The notes under the pieces were generated by a model that made no database searches, was not told the DNA's origin, and was given only the letters and a program-made list of their open reading frames with translations. DNA of 64,000 nt from Bacillota bacterium. Its GTDB lineage: Bacteria > Bacillota > Clostridia > Oscillospirales > CAG-382. Location: NCBI GenBank assembly GCA_029550965.1, contig JAKPGJ010000022.1:1-64000 (forward strand), given 5' to 3'. The translations under genes were made by a program, and so were the position numbers. This document shows, one piece after another, positions 1 through 8,216 of the stretch. Every line of letters begins with the position of its first letter. Within the stretch, counting starts at the first letter, position 1.

Positions 1-81
1 ATTTACTTTTACAACAACCAGCGCATCCAGCTTAAAACAAAACTGACTCCGCTTGAAAAACGAAGTCAGTTTACAGCTTGA
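1..81 (+). CDS. C-terminal end of an IS3-family transposase (OrfB), truncated by window edge
   Basis: The frame open from base 1 reads YFYNNQRIQLKTKLTPLEKR before a TGA stop. This matches the usual end of IS3/IS150-type integrase-core transposases (YNN-RIQ-KL--L-P--YR). Only the last 26 residues are inside the window, so it cannot be told whether the element is intact. The right terminal repeat of the element may end near base 123 (TGTGCAGTCCGCA, with the TG..CA end typical of the family), but the left repeat needed to confirm this is outside the window. It is the only mobile-element trace seen here. Confidence 0.72.
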   Translation: MYFYNNQRIQLKTKLTPLEKRSQFTA

Positions 82-216
82 TTTTTAATTACCTACCATA
101 GGGTTCTTTTTGTGCAGTCCGCACAATCTGGTGCGGTGCAAGAGAAGCCGGTTTTTTATAAAATGCGGTTTTCATCGATGCTGTTGTGCCAAAAAAAGAA
201 TCTTGTCAATAGAAAA

Positions 217-259
217 GCAGTCTGATAAGACTTTGCCGAAGCAATGTTTTTCAGACTGC
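217..259 (-). terminator. Probable terminator of the ddl-to-rnhA operon
   Basis: A 9-bp perfect inverted repeat (GCAGTCTGA / TCAGACTGC) with a 25-nt loop lies directly after the rnhA stop. On the minus strand it is followed by TTTTCTATT. The long loop and short T-run make it a moderate candidate. Confidence 0.5.
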
Positions 260-262
260 GCT

Positions 263-706
263 TCATTCTTGTTTTACACGGTCCGCCGCGGTGGTCGCAA
301 GGAGGTCGCAGCGTTCGTTGTAGCGATGCCCGTCGTGTCCTTTGACCCACTCAAAGCGGACCTTATGCCGCTCAAGCTGAACAATCAGCCGCTCCCATAA
401 ATCCACGTTGAGCACAGGCTTGCCGTCGCTCTTTTTCCAGCCCTTCGCGCGCCAGCTGTTAAGCCAGCCCTTTTGGATTGCGTCGATTAAGTACTTGGAA
501 TCGCTGTAAAGCGTGACCTCGCAGGGCTGTTTGAGCGCTTCCAGCCCGACGATCGCGGCGGTTAACTCCATGCGGTTGTTGGTCGTGTTCGGAAACCCTT
601 CCGATAATTCTTTCTCCCTGCCCTCGTATTCGAGGATTACGCCGTATCCGCCCGGTCCGGGGTTTCCTCTGCATGCTCCGTCGGTGTATATGTTGACTTT
701 TTTCAT
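263..706 (-). CDS. rnhA: Ribonuclease HI
   Basis: Cleaves the RNA strand of RNA-DNA hybrids in the cytoplasm (R-loops, primer residues). The whole RNase H fold is present: [12 protein letters not shown] carries the first catalytic Asp, NNRMELTAA the Glu, [11 protein letters not shown] the second Asp, and [15 protein letters not shown] the His and last Asp. The length (about 147 aa) is normal for bacterial RNase HI without an extra hybrid-binding domain. I place the start at MKKVNIY rather than at the upstream ATG of the ORF track because AAGGA sits about 8 nt before it. It is the last gene of the minus-strand operon that starts at ddl. Confidence 0.95.
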   Translation of the reverse strand: MKKVNIYTDGACRGNPGPGGYGVILEYEGREKELSEGFPNTTNNRMELTAAIVGLEALKQPCEVTLYSDSKYLIDAIQKGWLNSWRAKGWKKSDGKPVLNVDLWERLIVQLERHKVRFEWVKGHDGHRYNERCDLLATTAADRVKQE

Positions 707-761
707 AAAATTTTCCTTATCATCCATTTATCGCAGCAAACGGAAATCATTTAGAGATACG

Positions 762-1745
762 TTATGTATCGCTTTTTTTCTCGCTCAGTTTTTGCAGACG
801 GACATCCTGCCCGGTGAATTTCATAATCAGCGATTCGCCCAAAAGACGGGAGTAAACGCGCTCGCCGTAATTCTTTTTGATCTGCTGCGGCGTAAGGTTG
901 GTGCTGATGATGGTCGGCTTGGAGTTCACAATGCGCCAGTTGAGCAGCGCGGAGAACACCGCCACCGTGTACTGCGTCATGCACTCCGCGCCGAGGTCGT
1001 CGACGATGAGCAGGTCGCAGTTCTCGTATTTTTTGATGATATCTTTGGATTCTTTTCCGAACCGGACCGACTCGTAATCGTCAAAAATGCTCTGCGCGCT
1101 GTCGTAAATGACATAGTATCCTTTCTCCAGCACCACCTTCGCGATGGCGGCGGAAAGATGGGTTTTGCCCAGTCCGGTTCCGCCGATCATCAGAATGCTC
1201 TCTGAAGACGGGGTAAACCGCTGCGCGTACCGTTTGCAGCAGTTGTAAATAATCGTCATGTTTTCCCGGTCCGAAAGGCCGCCGTCGCCTTTTCCGCTGT
1301 AATATTTCAGCGAGAAGTTTTCGAAAGTCTTGTCCAGCAGCGCTTTTCCGAGACCGGAGCTTGTATATAAGTCGGTGTTCAGCTCTTTTTTGACGCATTC
1401 GCAAAAATGAAGCCCTATGTATCCAGTGTCCGCGCATAAAGGACACGCAAACTTCGGGCTGTCGTAATCGACAGGGTAGCCGTGCTGCTCAAGCAGCGCC
1501 GCTCTTTTTAGCAAAAGTCTGTCGTTCTCGCTTTTAATTTCTTCAAGCCTTGCTTCCAGATGCGCTTTGTCGGTCAACGCGGCGTTCATAATCTTCATCG
1601 AAACCGATTGAAGCGCGTTGTCGATATCGAAAAGCTCGGGAATCTCCGCCCGCAGCTTCTCGCTTTTTTCTTCCGCTGCTTTTATCGCGGCAAAGCGGCT
1701 GTCCTGCTTGCGCTGGATTGCTTCGTAAATATCCAAGCGGCTCAC
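762..1745 (-). CDS. DnaC/DnaI-like helicase loader (AAA+ ATPase)
   Basis: Predicted to load the replicative helicase or act as its ATPase partner at replication initiation. The N-terminal third is helical and holds a Cys cluster (CPLCADTGY then HFCEC) like the zinc-binding region of DnaI. The C-terminal AAA+ domain has Walker A GGTGLGKTH and Walker B LLIVDDLGAE, followed by a sensor region (TIISTNL) and an arginine-containing RVYSRLLGE, as in the IstB/DnaC group. It lies 16 nt after the DnaD-like gene, a pairing that supports the role and argues against an IstB transposon helper. The listed start is GTG with a very close AAAGG. A TTG three codons later (base 1736), after AGGTGAGCCGC, is an equally good start. 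Confidence 0.87.
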   Translation of the reverse strand: MSRLDIYEAIQRKQDSRFAAIKAAEEKSEKLRAEIPELFDIDNALQSVSMKIMNAALTDKAHLEARLEEIKSENDRLLLKRAALLEQHGYPVDYDSPKFACPLCADTGYIGLHFCECVKKELNTDLYTSSGLGKALLDKTFENFSLKYYSGKGDGGLSDRENMTIIYNCCKRYAQRFTPSSESILMIGGTGLGKTHLSAAIAKVVLEKGYYVIYDSAQSIFDDYESVRFGKESKDIIKKYENCDLLIVDDLGAECMTQYTVAVFSALLNWRIVNSKPTIISTNLTPQQIKKNYGERVYSRLLGESLIMKFTGQDVRLQKLSEKKSDT

Positions 1746-1761
1746 CTGCCTTTCGGTTCGT

Positions 1762-2673
1762 TTATGTATTCATCGTACGCTTGACGGCGGCTTCGAAGAA
1801 CTCGTCCGCGTCGAAGCTGCTCTCGACGCATTCCTTTTTATCGCCGGCCGCTACGTCCTCTGCGGTTCGATAGCCGTTTTCATACCAGCATTTGAGAATG
1901 CTGTTCATATACGAAAACTTTACCTTGCCCGTATTGTCGACGGTTTTGTCGTACGCGAGCTTTATCAGATCGAACGGCATGTCCCAGCGTATAAACCAGT
2001 TGTTGACATACTCGTTTTCCTTCGCCGAAAGCTCCCGGTCGCCCATGCCGCACAGCTTTCGAAGCATGCCGATGCCGGTTTTGGCTTTTTCTTTTTTCGC
2101 CAGCAGCTGTTCGAGTTTTTCGTATGTATCGATTCCTTCCTCGTACATGCCCAAAGCCGTCTTCATCATATACTGCATGCTGAACTTCTTTTCCTGCTTG
2201 CAGTACTGGGCTATCCCGCAGATCAGGTCGGCGGGCAGCCCGACGTAATCGTACAGATAATACAGGGAATTGTAGTCGTTCTTGTTCAAAATCCGTTCCG
2301 TCAGGTCGCCGACGGCGTTGCACAGCTCTCTGAACTCGCCGTCCTTCTCGATGGCGTTCGACAGAACGTCGGAATCGTAGTTTTGATAAAGGCTGATGTT
2401 GGCGGAACTTTTCTTCGCTTCCTTCGCGCTGGTCAGTTCGACAACGCCCGCGCCTCTCCAGAACGCGACCGCGGCTTCCACCTCGCTGACGGTCAGTCCC
2501 AGCTCGCGCGCGGCTTCGCCGGCTGTAAAGTCCGGATTGGCAAAAAGATAGATGAGCACCTTAAGCTCGGTCTCGCCCGCGTTTTTGAGGTGTTTTTGCA
2601 CAGCGCGCGGAAGTATGATCAGGTCTTCGCAAGGGGTTTTTACTTTGGTTCTTGCGGCAATCGTTTGATTCAT
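1762..2673 (-). CDS. DnaD-domain replication initiation protein
   Basis: Likely primosome protein that bridges the initiator and helicase loader. The N-terminal winged-helix part (LPRAVQKHLKNAGETELKVL, then an AARELGL helix) resembles the N-domain of clostridial DnaD-like proteins. The C-terminal part contains the DnaD/DnaB2-type helical region ending in FSYMNSILKCWYENGY, a form of the family's YxxxIL-W motif. I chose the start MNQTIAAR because the ORF-track GTG at 2715 nearly abuts its AAGGAAGG. The choice is uncertain, since the ribosome binding site before MNQ is weak. It sits directly upstream of the helicase-loader gene in the same operon. Confidence 0.85.
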   Translation of the reverse strand: MNQTIAARTKVKTPCEDLIILPRAVQKHLKNAGETELKVLIYLFANPDFTAGEAARELGLTVSEVEAAVAFWRGAGVVELTSAKEAKKSSANISLYQNYDSDVLSNAIEKDGEFRELCNAVGDLTERILNKNDYNSLYYLYDYVGLPADLICGIAQYCKQEKKFSMQYMMKTALGMYEEGIDTYEKLEQLLAKKEKAKTGIGMLRKLCGMGDRELSAKENEYVNNWFIRWDMPFDLIKLAYDKTVDNTGKVKFSYMNSILKCWYENGYRTAEDVAAGDKKECVESSFDADEFFEAAVKRTMNT

Positions 2674-2756
2674 TTTATTGTCCGTGCAAAAGCAAAAAAG
2701 ACCGCACAGACCCACACCTTCCTTTTTTAAAAATAGTTAGAGAAGTAAAAAACCCC

Positions 2757-3224
2757 TTATGACGTCAAGGCTTCTTTGTTCGGATATACCGAAACGGTCA
2801 GCTTGTTCTGTTCGGCGAGGTTGCCGACGATTTCGATGGAGTAATTGATGTTCAATCTGCCGCCCTCCAGCGTCAGGCGGTTTTCAAGCTCTTTTGTGCA
2901 GATGCGCAGCTGCATCGGGAAAACGCCGGTATCATAAATGCAGGTATGGCATTTGCCTTTTTCAAACACCATGTGCGAGCTCATCGCGCCGACGCGATTG
3001 ACCGAAACCAGATTGTCGCCGAACGTGTTGATGGTCGTAACGGTCTCGCCGGCGCCGTTTTCCCCGGCTTCGGTATATTCTACCTGAAGTCCGTCTTTGG
3101 TCTTTTTCATATATCCGGTTACGTTGGCATAGCTGATCTCCGGCTCGATGGCCTGTCCGCCCCTCATTCCGAGGTCGTTATAGATGCGTTCTGACTGTAT
3201 TTTAATGTTAATCGGGATTTTCAT
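2757..3224 (-). CDS. DUF1934 family protein (calycin-like beta barrel)
   Basis: A small cytoplasmic protein of about 155 aa. It matches DUF1934 proteins of Firmicutes: a predominantly beta protein beginning KIPINIKIQSERI, with a central FGDNLVSVNRVGAMSSHMVFEKG and a C-terminal INYSIEIVGNLAEQNKLTV. Members are predicted lipocalin/calycin-like barrels of unknown ligand. The GTG at 3233 touches its own ribosome binding site, whereas ATG at 3224 is 9 nt after AGGAA and is preferred. It follows murI by only 17 nt, so it is co-transcribed with cell-wall precursor genes. No function is assigned. Confidence 0.85.
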   Translation of the reverse strand: MKIPINIKIQSERIYNDLGMRGGQAIEPEISYANVTGYMKKTKDGLQVEYTEAGENGAGETVTTINTFGDNLVSVNRVGAMSSHMVFEKGKCHTCIYDTGVFPMQLRICTKELENRLTLEGGRLNINYSIEIVGNLAEQNKLTVSVYPNKEALTS

Positions 3225-3241
3225 CTCGCTCACTTCCTACT

Positions 3242-4057
3242 CTAATAATTCTCGATATCGATTTTGTAAATATTGTCGCTAATATCTTTGCCTAAAAAAC
3301 GTTTTGCATTCCTTGCGAAGAGCAAGGGGTCGTCGCTTGTGTAAAAAGTGGTTGTGCCGTTACCTTTTTCGGAAAGAAGCCCTTTTTCCATAAGCGTTTC
3401 CTTCAGTACGGCCGCCGCTTCGCTTCCCGAGCTGATCAGCGCGGAATCCGGCAGGTAGTTGCTGATGATATCCGCAAGAAGCGGATAATGCGTGCAGCCC
3501 AGAATGACGGCGGCCGGTCTGTACGGCGCGATTTCGCTTAAATACTCGTTGGCAATGGCGTTAGCGGCAATATCGTGTCTGCCGGTGTATCCGTTCTCGA
3601 CCAGGGGAACGAACATCGGGCAGCTCTTTTGAATTACTTTCAGAGAAGGATTGATTTTCTCGACCGCGTTTTTAAAAGCGCAGCTCGCGACGGTCGCGTC
3701 TGTGCCCAAAACCGCGACAATTCCGTTGTCCTTTTCGGCGATCGTGGCGGCTTTTTTCGCCGCGCCCTCGATTACGCCGACGATGGGCAGAGAGAAGCTA
3801 TTCTGCAGCAAATCAAGGGCGTTTGAGCTGACGGTTCCGCAGGCAACAAGGATTGCCTTGACATTTTTGGAGATCAAAAAGCGGCAATCCTGCATCGAGT
3901 ATTTCTTTATTACTTCTTTCGAGCGCGTTCCGTAGGGAATACGGGCGGTATCGCCGAAATATATGTAATCTTCGTTGGGCATGAGCCTCTTGATTTCGTT
4001 GATGGCGGTCAGTCCGCCCAGCCCGGAATCGAAAATTCCAATCGGTTTGTTTGACAT
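3242..4057 (-). CDS. murI: Glutamate racemase
   Basis: Interconverts L- and D-glutamate to supply D-Glu for peptidoglycan. It shows the family hallmarks GIFDSGLGGLT at the N-terminus, the phosphate-loop region PYGTRS, first catalytic Cys in LVACGTVSSNA, and second Cys in ILGCTHYPLL. The length of 271 aa is standard. I start at MSNKPIG. The ORF-track ATG (4102) would add 15 residues unlike the family and sits inside a strong hairpin. The gene lies just downstream of ddl, which uses another D-amino acid, so the pair forms a wall-precursor unit. The region before its start carries two mutually exclusive hairpins (see the regulatory entry). Confidence 0.95.
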   Translation of the reverse strand: MSNKPIGIFDSGLGGLTAINEIKRLMPNEDYIYFGDTARIPYGTRSKEVIKKYSMQDCRFLISKNVKAILVACGTVSSNALDLLQNSFSLPIVGVIEGAAKKAATIAEKDNGIVAVLGTDATVASCAFKNAVEKINPSLKVIQKSCPMFVPLVENGYTGRHDIAANAIANEYLSEIAPYRPAAVILGCTHYPLLADIISNYLPDSALISSGSEAAAVLKETLMEKGLLSEKGNGTTTFYTSDDPLLFARNAKRFLGKDISDNIYKIDIENY

Positions 4058-4067
4058 AGAAGATCCG

Positions 4068-4119
4068 TTTCTCCGGCGGTGTAGTATAAACACTCGGACC
4101 ATTTCCGCCGGAGAAATGG
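4068..4119 (-). promoter_or_regulatory. Two mutually exclusive hairpins in the murI leader
   Basis: A perfect 12-bp inverted repeat (TTTCTCCGGCGG at 4068-4079 with CCGCCGGAGAAA at 4105-4116) has a 25-nt loop. In the mRNA, the arm nearest murI contains GGAGAAA, part of the likely ribosome binding region. A second hairpin (CCATTTC 4099-4105 with GAAATGG 4113-4119) uses the upstream arm, so both cannot form together. The layout suggests a switch between open and closed murI translation. This is inference from base pairing only. Confidence 0.45.
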
Positions 4120-4133
4120 CCGGTTGTTTTTAT

Positions 4134-5195
4134 TTACGCGAGCGCTAACTCAATCAGCTTTTCGATTAAAGCGGGGTAGGCGTATCCGGCATTTTCCATC
4201 AGACTCGGATACATGCTGATCGGCGTAAAGCCGGGAATGGTGTTGATCTCGTTGAGATAAAAGCTGCCGTCTTCGCAGGCGAAGAAGTCAACTCTTGCCA
4301 GACCTCTGCAGTCCAGCGCCTTGTACGCTTTGACCGCAGTTTCGCTGATTTTTTTGTTCAGAGCGCTGTCAATGCGCGCCGGGATAAAATACTCGGCGGT
4401 ATCATTTATATATTTTGTTTCGTAATCGTAGAACTCGCTGTGCGGGTCGATTTCTCCGCAGACCGACGCGACCGGGTTGTCGTTGCCCAGTACGGCCACT
4501 TCGATTTCCTTGCCTTTGACGGCTTTTTCGATCAGAATCTTTCTGTCGTTTTCGAAAGCGGTTTTGACGCCCTTCTCAAACGAAGCGCGGTCATATGCTT
4601 TCGTAACGCCGACGGAGGAACCTGCGTTTGCGGGTTTGATGAACATCGGATATCCGAAACGCTGTTCCGCTTCGGTTCTGAGTTTTTCCAGATCAAAATC
4701 CGGCGTGTTCCGCGCGCAGATAAAAGGCACGATCGGAATGTTCTCTTTTTCGCATAGAATCTTTGTGGCGGCCTTATCCATGCAGACTGCGGACGCGTAT
4801 GTATCGCTTCCCACAAAGGGGATGCCGGCGATTTTCAAAAGCCCCTGTATGGTGCCGTCCTCGCCGTTCTTTCCGTGCAGAACCGGAAAAGCCGCGTCAA
4901 CGCGGACGATTTCGTACTTCTTGTTCGGCTTATCCAGTACCATAAATCCGTGGTGTACCGTGCAGGGCGAAATAATCGCGGGATACAGGTTCTCGGTTTC
5001 CTGCGACCATTTCTGCGTGCGCATACTCTCGGTACTGCCCGTATACAGGAACCAGACGCCTTCCTTTGTGATGCCGATTTTTGAAATCTCGAATTTATCT
5101 TTGTCCATGTTGTCGACAACGCCTGCCGCCGACACGCAGGAAACTTCATGCTCTGTTGACATTCCTCCGAAGATAACGGCGATGTGCTTTTTCAT
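4134..5195 (-). CDS. ddl: D-alanine--D-alanine ligase
   Basis: An ATP-grasp enzyme that joins two D-alanines for the peptidoglycan stem peptide. It shows VIFGGMSTEHEVS (N-terminal Glu-Ser pair), FPVLHGKNGEDGTIQG, the ATP-grasp lid region KPANAGSSVGV, KGKEIEVAVLGN, and the metal and substrate site LNEINTIPGFTPISMYP. The 353-aa length is normal. The start ATG follows AAGGGGTC on the minus strand. It is the first gene of the operon leading to murI and rnhA. Whether it makes D-Ala-D-Ala or another depsipeptide cannot be decided by eye, but nothing suggests a resistance-type ligase and no van genes are nearby. Confidence 0.95.
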   Translation of the reverse strand: MKKHIAVIFGGMSTEHEVSCVSAAGVVDNMDKDKFEISKIGITKEGVWFLYTGSTESMRTQKWSQETENLYPAIISPCTVHHGFMVLDKPNKKYEIVRVDAAFPVLHGKNGEDGTIQGLLKIAGIPFVGSDTYASAVCMDKAATKILCEKENIPIVPFICARNTPDFDLEKLRTEAEQRFGYPMFIKPANAGSSVGVTKAYDRASFEKGVKTAFENDRKILIEKAVKGKEIEVAVLGNDNPVASVCGEIDPHSEFYDYETKYINDTAEYFIPARIDSALNKKISETAVKAYKALDCRGLARVDFFACEDGSFYLNEINTIPGFTPISMYPSLMENAGYAYPALIEKLIELALA

Positions 5196-5307
5196 TAAAA
5201 GACCCCTTAAAATAGGATTAACATCAATTAAAAATTAAATAATATCAATATTTCCGTACATTACAGTATATCATAATCGCGAAATAATGTAAATAGAAAA
5301 AATAAAA

Positions 5308-5324
5308 ATCCCCCGACGGGGGAT
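5308..5324 (-). terminator. Terminator of the 5342-5980 lipoprotein gene
   Basis: A perfect 7-bp stem (ATCCCCC/GGGGGAT) with a 3-nt loop is followed on the minus strand by TTTTATTTTTT, a typical intrinsic terminator placed about 20 nt past the stop. Confidence 0.85.
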
Positions 5325-5341
5325 TCTTATCCTGTTTTTTA

Positions 5342-5980
5342 TTAATCGATCTTTAATGTATCGATGCTTTCCTGGAAAACGCCTGCTTTATCTTGACTTG
5401 TAAAGCCCATTGCGACAGAGACAATACGATCTTTCGAAGGAATCAATGCGTTGTAAGTATATACTTGCATATCAAGATCGGAAACATCCACAACCACAAG
5501 GCAGGTATATGCATCCTTGCCGTCGATTTTTACACTTTGCATATCCTGAATGGTAAAACCATCAAACTGCTCACCAAAATATTCCTCAAGTTCTTCCTGC
5601 GTTAATGCGGTATTACCGGTCGGATTCGGTGCACTTACAATAGAAAGAGATTCTGAATCTGCAGAAGAAAAGACTACCATATACTCAGATTCCACTAATA
5701 AAATAAACCCTTGCGGGATTTTCATGCTGTAACCTTCACCGTAATAAACGCCGTCAACAAGACCCATTAATGCGCCGCTTGAGGCGTCGCTGGACGTTTC
5801 AGCGCTGGATGTTGCTTCGGACACAGCGCTGGATGCTGCTTCGGACATAGCGTCGGACGTTTCCTGACTGCTGACCGCGCTGCTCGAATCGTTTGACGTC
5901 GTGGTTTCCTTCTCGCCGCAAGCTGCGAAGAAAGATATAAGCAACAGGGCGAGCAATAACGATAAAATCTTTTTTGTCAT
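5342..5980 (-). CDS. Hypothetical secreted lipoprotein with Ser/Ala-rich linker
   Basis: The N-terminus is a lipoprotein signal (MTKKILSLLLALLLISFFAAC) with lipobox FAAC, so it is expected on the outer face of the membrane. A low-complexity Ser/Ala/Glu spacer of about 45 residues follows. The mature domain of about 140 residues begins GYSMKIPQGF and resembles the PsbP/DUF1795-like beta domains found in many clostridial lipoproteins, but I cannot name a family firmly. The start is set by GGAGGAACAT immediately before MTKK. The longer ORF-track start lacks such a site. It is a single-gene unit with its own terminator. Confidence 0.75.
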   Translation of the reverse strand: MTKKILSLLLALLLISFFAACGEKETTTSNDSSSAVSSQETSDAMSEAASSAVSEATSSAETSSDASSGALMGLVDGVYYGEGYSMKIPQGFILLVESEYMVVFSSADSESLSIVSAPNPTGNTALTQEELEEYFGEQFDGFTIQDMQSVKIDGKDAYTCLVVVDVSDLDMQVYTYNALIPSKDRIVSVAMGFTSQDKAGVFQESIDTLKID

Positions 5981-6247
5981 ATGTTCCTCCAAATTTTGTG
6001 TTGATGCAATTATATATTGTTTTACAAAATTTGTCAATAAAGAAATTTAGAAAAATAATTTTGTAGAAACACCGAACGGGAACGAAAAATCGCGCCGCAA
6101 ACTCTTCCTGTTTTTTAATCGGCGCCATGACGAAAAATTAATTTTTGATTGTATATTTAGCCATTATTTGTAAACAATATTTGCGGAAACAATTCATAAA
6201 AAAGCAACAAGGCTTTTTGCAAACAGCTTAGAATTCGGAGGATTGGT

Positions 6248-6787
6248 ATGAAAGCCACAGGAATTGTGAGAAGGATAGATGATCTTGGACGAGTTGTTAT
6301 TCCGAAGGAAATCCGCCGCAGTCTGCGGATAAGGGAAGGAGAGCCGCTGGAAATCTTTACGGACAACGAGGGCGGCGTCGTTTTCAAGAAGTATTCCCCG
6401 GTCGGAGAAGTAGGGGAGTTCACCATGCAGTACGCGGAGGCGATTAACAAAACCAGCGGCATTCCGGTCGCGATTTGCGATTTGGACAGCGTTATTGCCG
6501 TGGCGGGTGTTCCGAAAAAGGAGTTTTTGGAAAAACCGATTTCCAACACGCTCGCAAACCTGCTTGAACACCGTCAGAATTACGTAGCAACGCCTTCGTC
6601 CGAAGAAATTCCGATTACGGAATCGGGAAACGGCAAGGTTTCGTATATGACGCCCATCATATCCGAAGGAAGCGTCATCGGAGCGATTATGTCGCTCAAG
6701 AGCGAGGACAAGCCGGCTCCTGACGAAACCGAAAAGAAGCTAATCAACACAGGCGCTTTGTTCCTTTCCAAACAGTTAGAAATTTAG
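6248..6787 (+). CDS. spoVT: Stage V sporulation protein T (AbrB-type regulator)
   Basis: A forespore transcription regulator in Firmicutes. The first 50 residues are an AbrB/MazE-like swapped-hairpin DNA-binding domain (MKATGIVRRIDDLGRVVIPKEIRR..LRI-EG--LEIF). The rest is a GAF-like domain that in Bacillus SpoVT forms the tetramer contacts. The 179-aa length matches SpoVT rather than the short AbrB. CGGAGG lies before the ATG. It stands alone between a lipoprotein and a sugar-type oxidoreductase. With spoIVB and spo0A in the same window it shows that the host line can sporulate or descends from one that could. Confidence 0.93.
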   Translation: MKATGIVRRIDDLGRVVIPKEIRRSLRIREGEPLEIFTDNEGGVVFKKYSPVGEVGEFTMQYAEAINKTSGIPVAICDLDSVIAVAGVPKKEFLEKPISNTLANLLEHRQNYVATPSSEEIPITESGNGKVSYMTPIISEGSVIGAIMSLKSEDKPAPDETEKKLINTGALFLSKQLEI

Positions 6788-6837
6788 CGTATTCCCTTGT
6801 CATAAAATAAAACCTACCTCACCTCATAATCGAAAAA

Positions 6838-6872
6838 CGCCGTATCATACCAAAAAGAAGGTATGTACGGCG
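6838..6872 (-). terminator. Hairpin terminator between spoVT and a minus-strand remnant
   Basis: The stem CGCCGTATCATACC / GGTATGTACGGCG has one bulged base and an 8-nt loop. On the minus strand it is followed by TTTTT, so it best terminates leftward transcription from the remnant at 6895-7002. On the plus strand only TATTCTTAT follows spoVT. Confidence 0.6.
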
Positions 6873-6894
6873 TATTCTTATATCGCTTTATCTG

Positions 6895-7002
6895 TTATGA
6901 AATCATCGGGTACGGGCACTGCACTTCCCGGTCGTATCCGCCGTCTTTTATGATACCGTTGCTCATGCGCAGCGGAGCACAGCCATGGGAAAAGTATGCA
7001 GG
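6895..7002 (-). pseudogene. Possible C-terminal remnant of a lost gene
   Basis: The 305 bases between spoVT and the next gene hold no intact gene. On the minus strand a 35-codon open stretch reads YFSHGCAPLRMSNG..., ends DREVQCPYPMIS and a TAA stop, and is followed 20-odd bases later by a good terminator. The composition looks like protein and it has a gene-like end, but there is a stop upstream and no ribosome binding site. It may be the tail of a decayed gene. I do not recognise the family. Confidence 0.3.
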
Positions 7003-7092
7003 TTATACAGCAATTTCTTATAAAAAGGTTGACAAAGTTGGTTTATCTGACTAAAATAAATTCAAAAGTTTGGTAGTAGAAGGGGTTTGATT

Positions 7093-8154
7093 ATGGAGAA
7101 AATTAAGGTCGGCATTATCGGCACAGGCAACATCAGCCACTGTCATATGGGCGGTTACAAAGCGCTTCCCGATTTGTGCGAGGTTACCGCCGTCTGCGAT
7201 ATTGACGAAGCAAAAGTAAAGGCGTACGCCGCTTCTTACGGCGTTCCCCGTTATTATACCGATTACAACGAGATGCTCGCGAAAGAGAAACTGGACGCCG
7301 TTTCGGTCTGCACCTGGAACGCGGAGCATAAAAACGCCACCATCGCGGCGCTCAAGAGCGGCGCGAACGTCATCTGCGAGAAGCCGATGGCGATGAACGC
7401 CGAAGAAGCGCTGGAGATGGAAAAGACCGCGAAAGAGTGCGGAAAACTCTTGATGATCGCGTTCGTCCGCAGGTTCGGAAACGACGCCGACATTCTCAAA
7501 AAGTTTATTGACGCCGGCTCGCTTGGCGATATTTACTACGCGAAAGCTACCTATCTGCGCCGCAACGGCTGCCCCGGCGGCTGGTTCGGCGATAAGAAGT
7601 ATGCCGGCGGCGGACCGCTGATCGATTTGGGCGTTCACGTCATTGACCTCGTACGCTACCTTGCCGGCAGTCCGAAGCCGGTTGCCGCTTACGGTGTTAC
7701 ATACAACAACCTCGGCATGAACAGAGCAAGCGGCGGTCAGAGCTGGGTTTCCTCTACCAAGGGTTCGAACTTTGTCTATGACGTAGAGGATTTCGCATCC
7801 GCATTCGTCCGTTTCGACAACGGACTTACGCTGCTGGTCGAGGCGAGCTTCAACCTGAACATTAAGAACGATACCGGCAACATCGAGCTGTTCGGAACCA
7901 AAGCCGGCGCGAAGATAGACCCGCAGATCGAGTTCTTCTCGGATATGAACGGCATGTTTGTCGACATCAAGCCGCACGGCGATACGGCTTTGAGCTTCAA
8001 CGGCCTGTTCAACAGAGAGATTGCGCACTTCGTCGACTGCGTACGCAACGGCACCCCCTGCAGAAGCCAGGCGGAGGACGGCGTTATGCTCATGAAGATT
8101 CTTGACGCGATCTATAAGAGCGCGCAAACCGGCGCCGTGGTTGCGATCGAATAG
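7093..8154 (+). CDS. Gfo/Idh/MocA-family oxidoreductase
   Basis: An NAD(P)-dependent dehydrogenase acting on a sugar, inositol or related cyclic polyol; the exact substrate cannot be read. The Rossmann fold starts VGIIGTGNISHCHMGGY, the family EKP motif occurs in VICEKPMAMN with the usual Lys, and the second domain carries DLGVHVIDL with the conserved His. The 353-aa length is typical. ATG at 7093 is preferred over TTG at 7087 because AAGGGG lies 8 nt before it. It is a monocistronic gene with its own strong terminator and a neighbour to two sugar-type binding lipoproteins on the other strand, which hints at carbohydrate use. Confidence 0.9.
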   Translation: MEKIKVGIIGTGNISHCHMGGYKALPDLCEVTAVCDIDEAKVKAYAASYGVPRYYTDYNEMLAKEKLDAVSVCTWNAEHKNATIAALKSGANVICEKPMAMNAEEALEMEKTAKECGKLLMIAFVRRFGNDADILKKFIDAGSLGDIYYAKATYLRRNGCPGGWFGDKKYAGGGPLIDLGVHVIDLVRYLAGSPKPVAAYGVTYNNLGMNRASGGQSWVSSTKGSNFVYDVEDFASAFVRFDNGLTLLVEASFNLNIKNDTGNIELFGTKAGAKIDPQIEFFSDMNGMFVDIKPHGDTALSFNGLFNREIAHFVDCVRNGTPCRSQAEDGVMLMKILDAIYKSAQTGAVVAIE

Positions 8155-8172
8155 AATTAAAAATAATAAAAC

Positions 8173-8200
8173 GCTGCATATCCCGGAAAGGATATGCAGC
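8173..8200. terminator. Bidirectional terminator between convergent genes
   Basis: A perfect 11-bp stem (GCTGCATATCC/GGATATGCAGC) with a 6-nt loop is followed by TGATTTTTTG on the plus strand and by GTTTTATTATTT on the minus strand. It can stop both the oxidoreductase and the facing lipoprotein gene. Confidence 0.85.
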
Positions 8201-8216
8201 TGATTTTTTGTTTGGG

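Noticed and set aside
6863-7054. 63-codon plus-strand ORF
   Set aside because: No ribosome binding site, spans a terminator hairpin, and reads opposite a more protein-like minus-strand tail.
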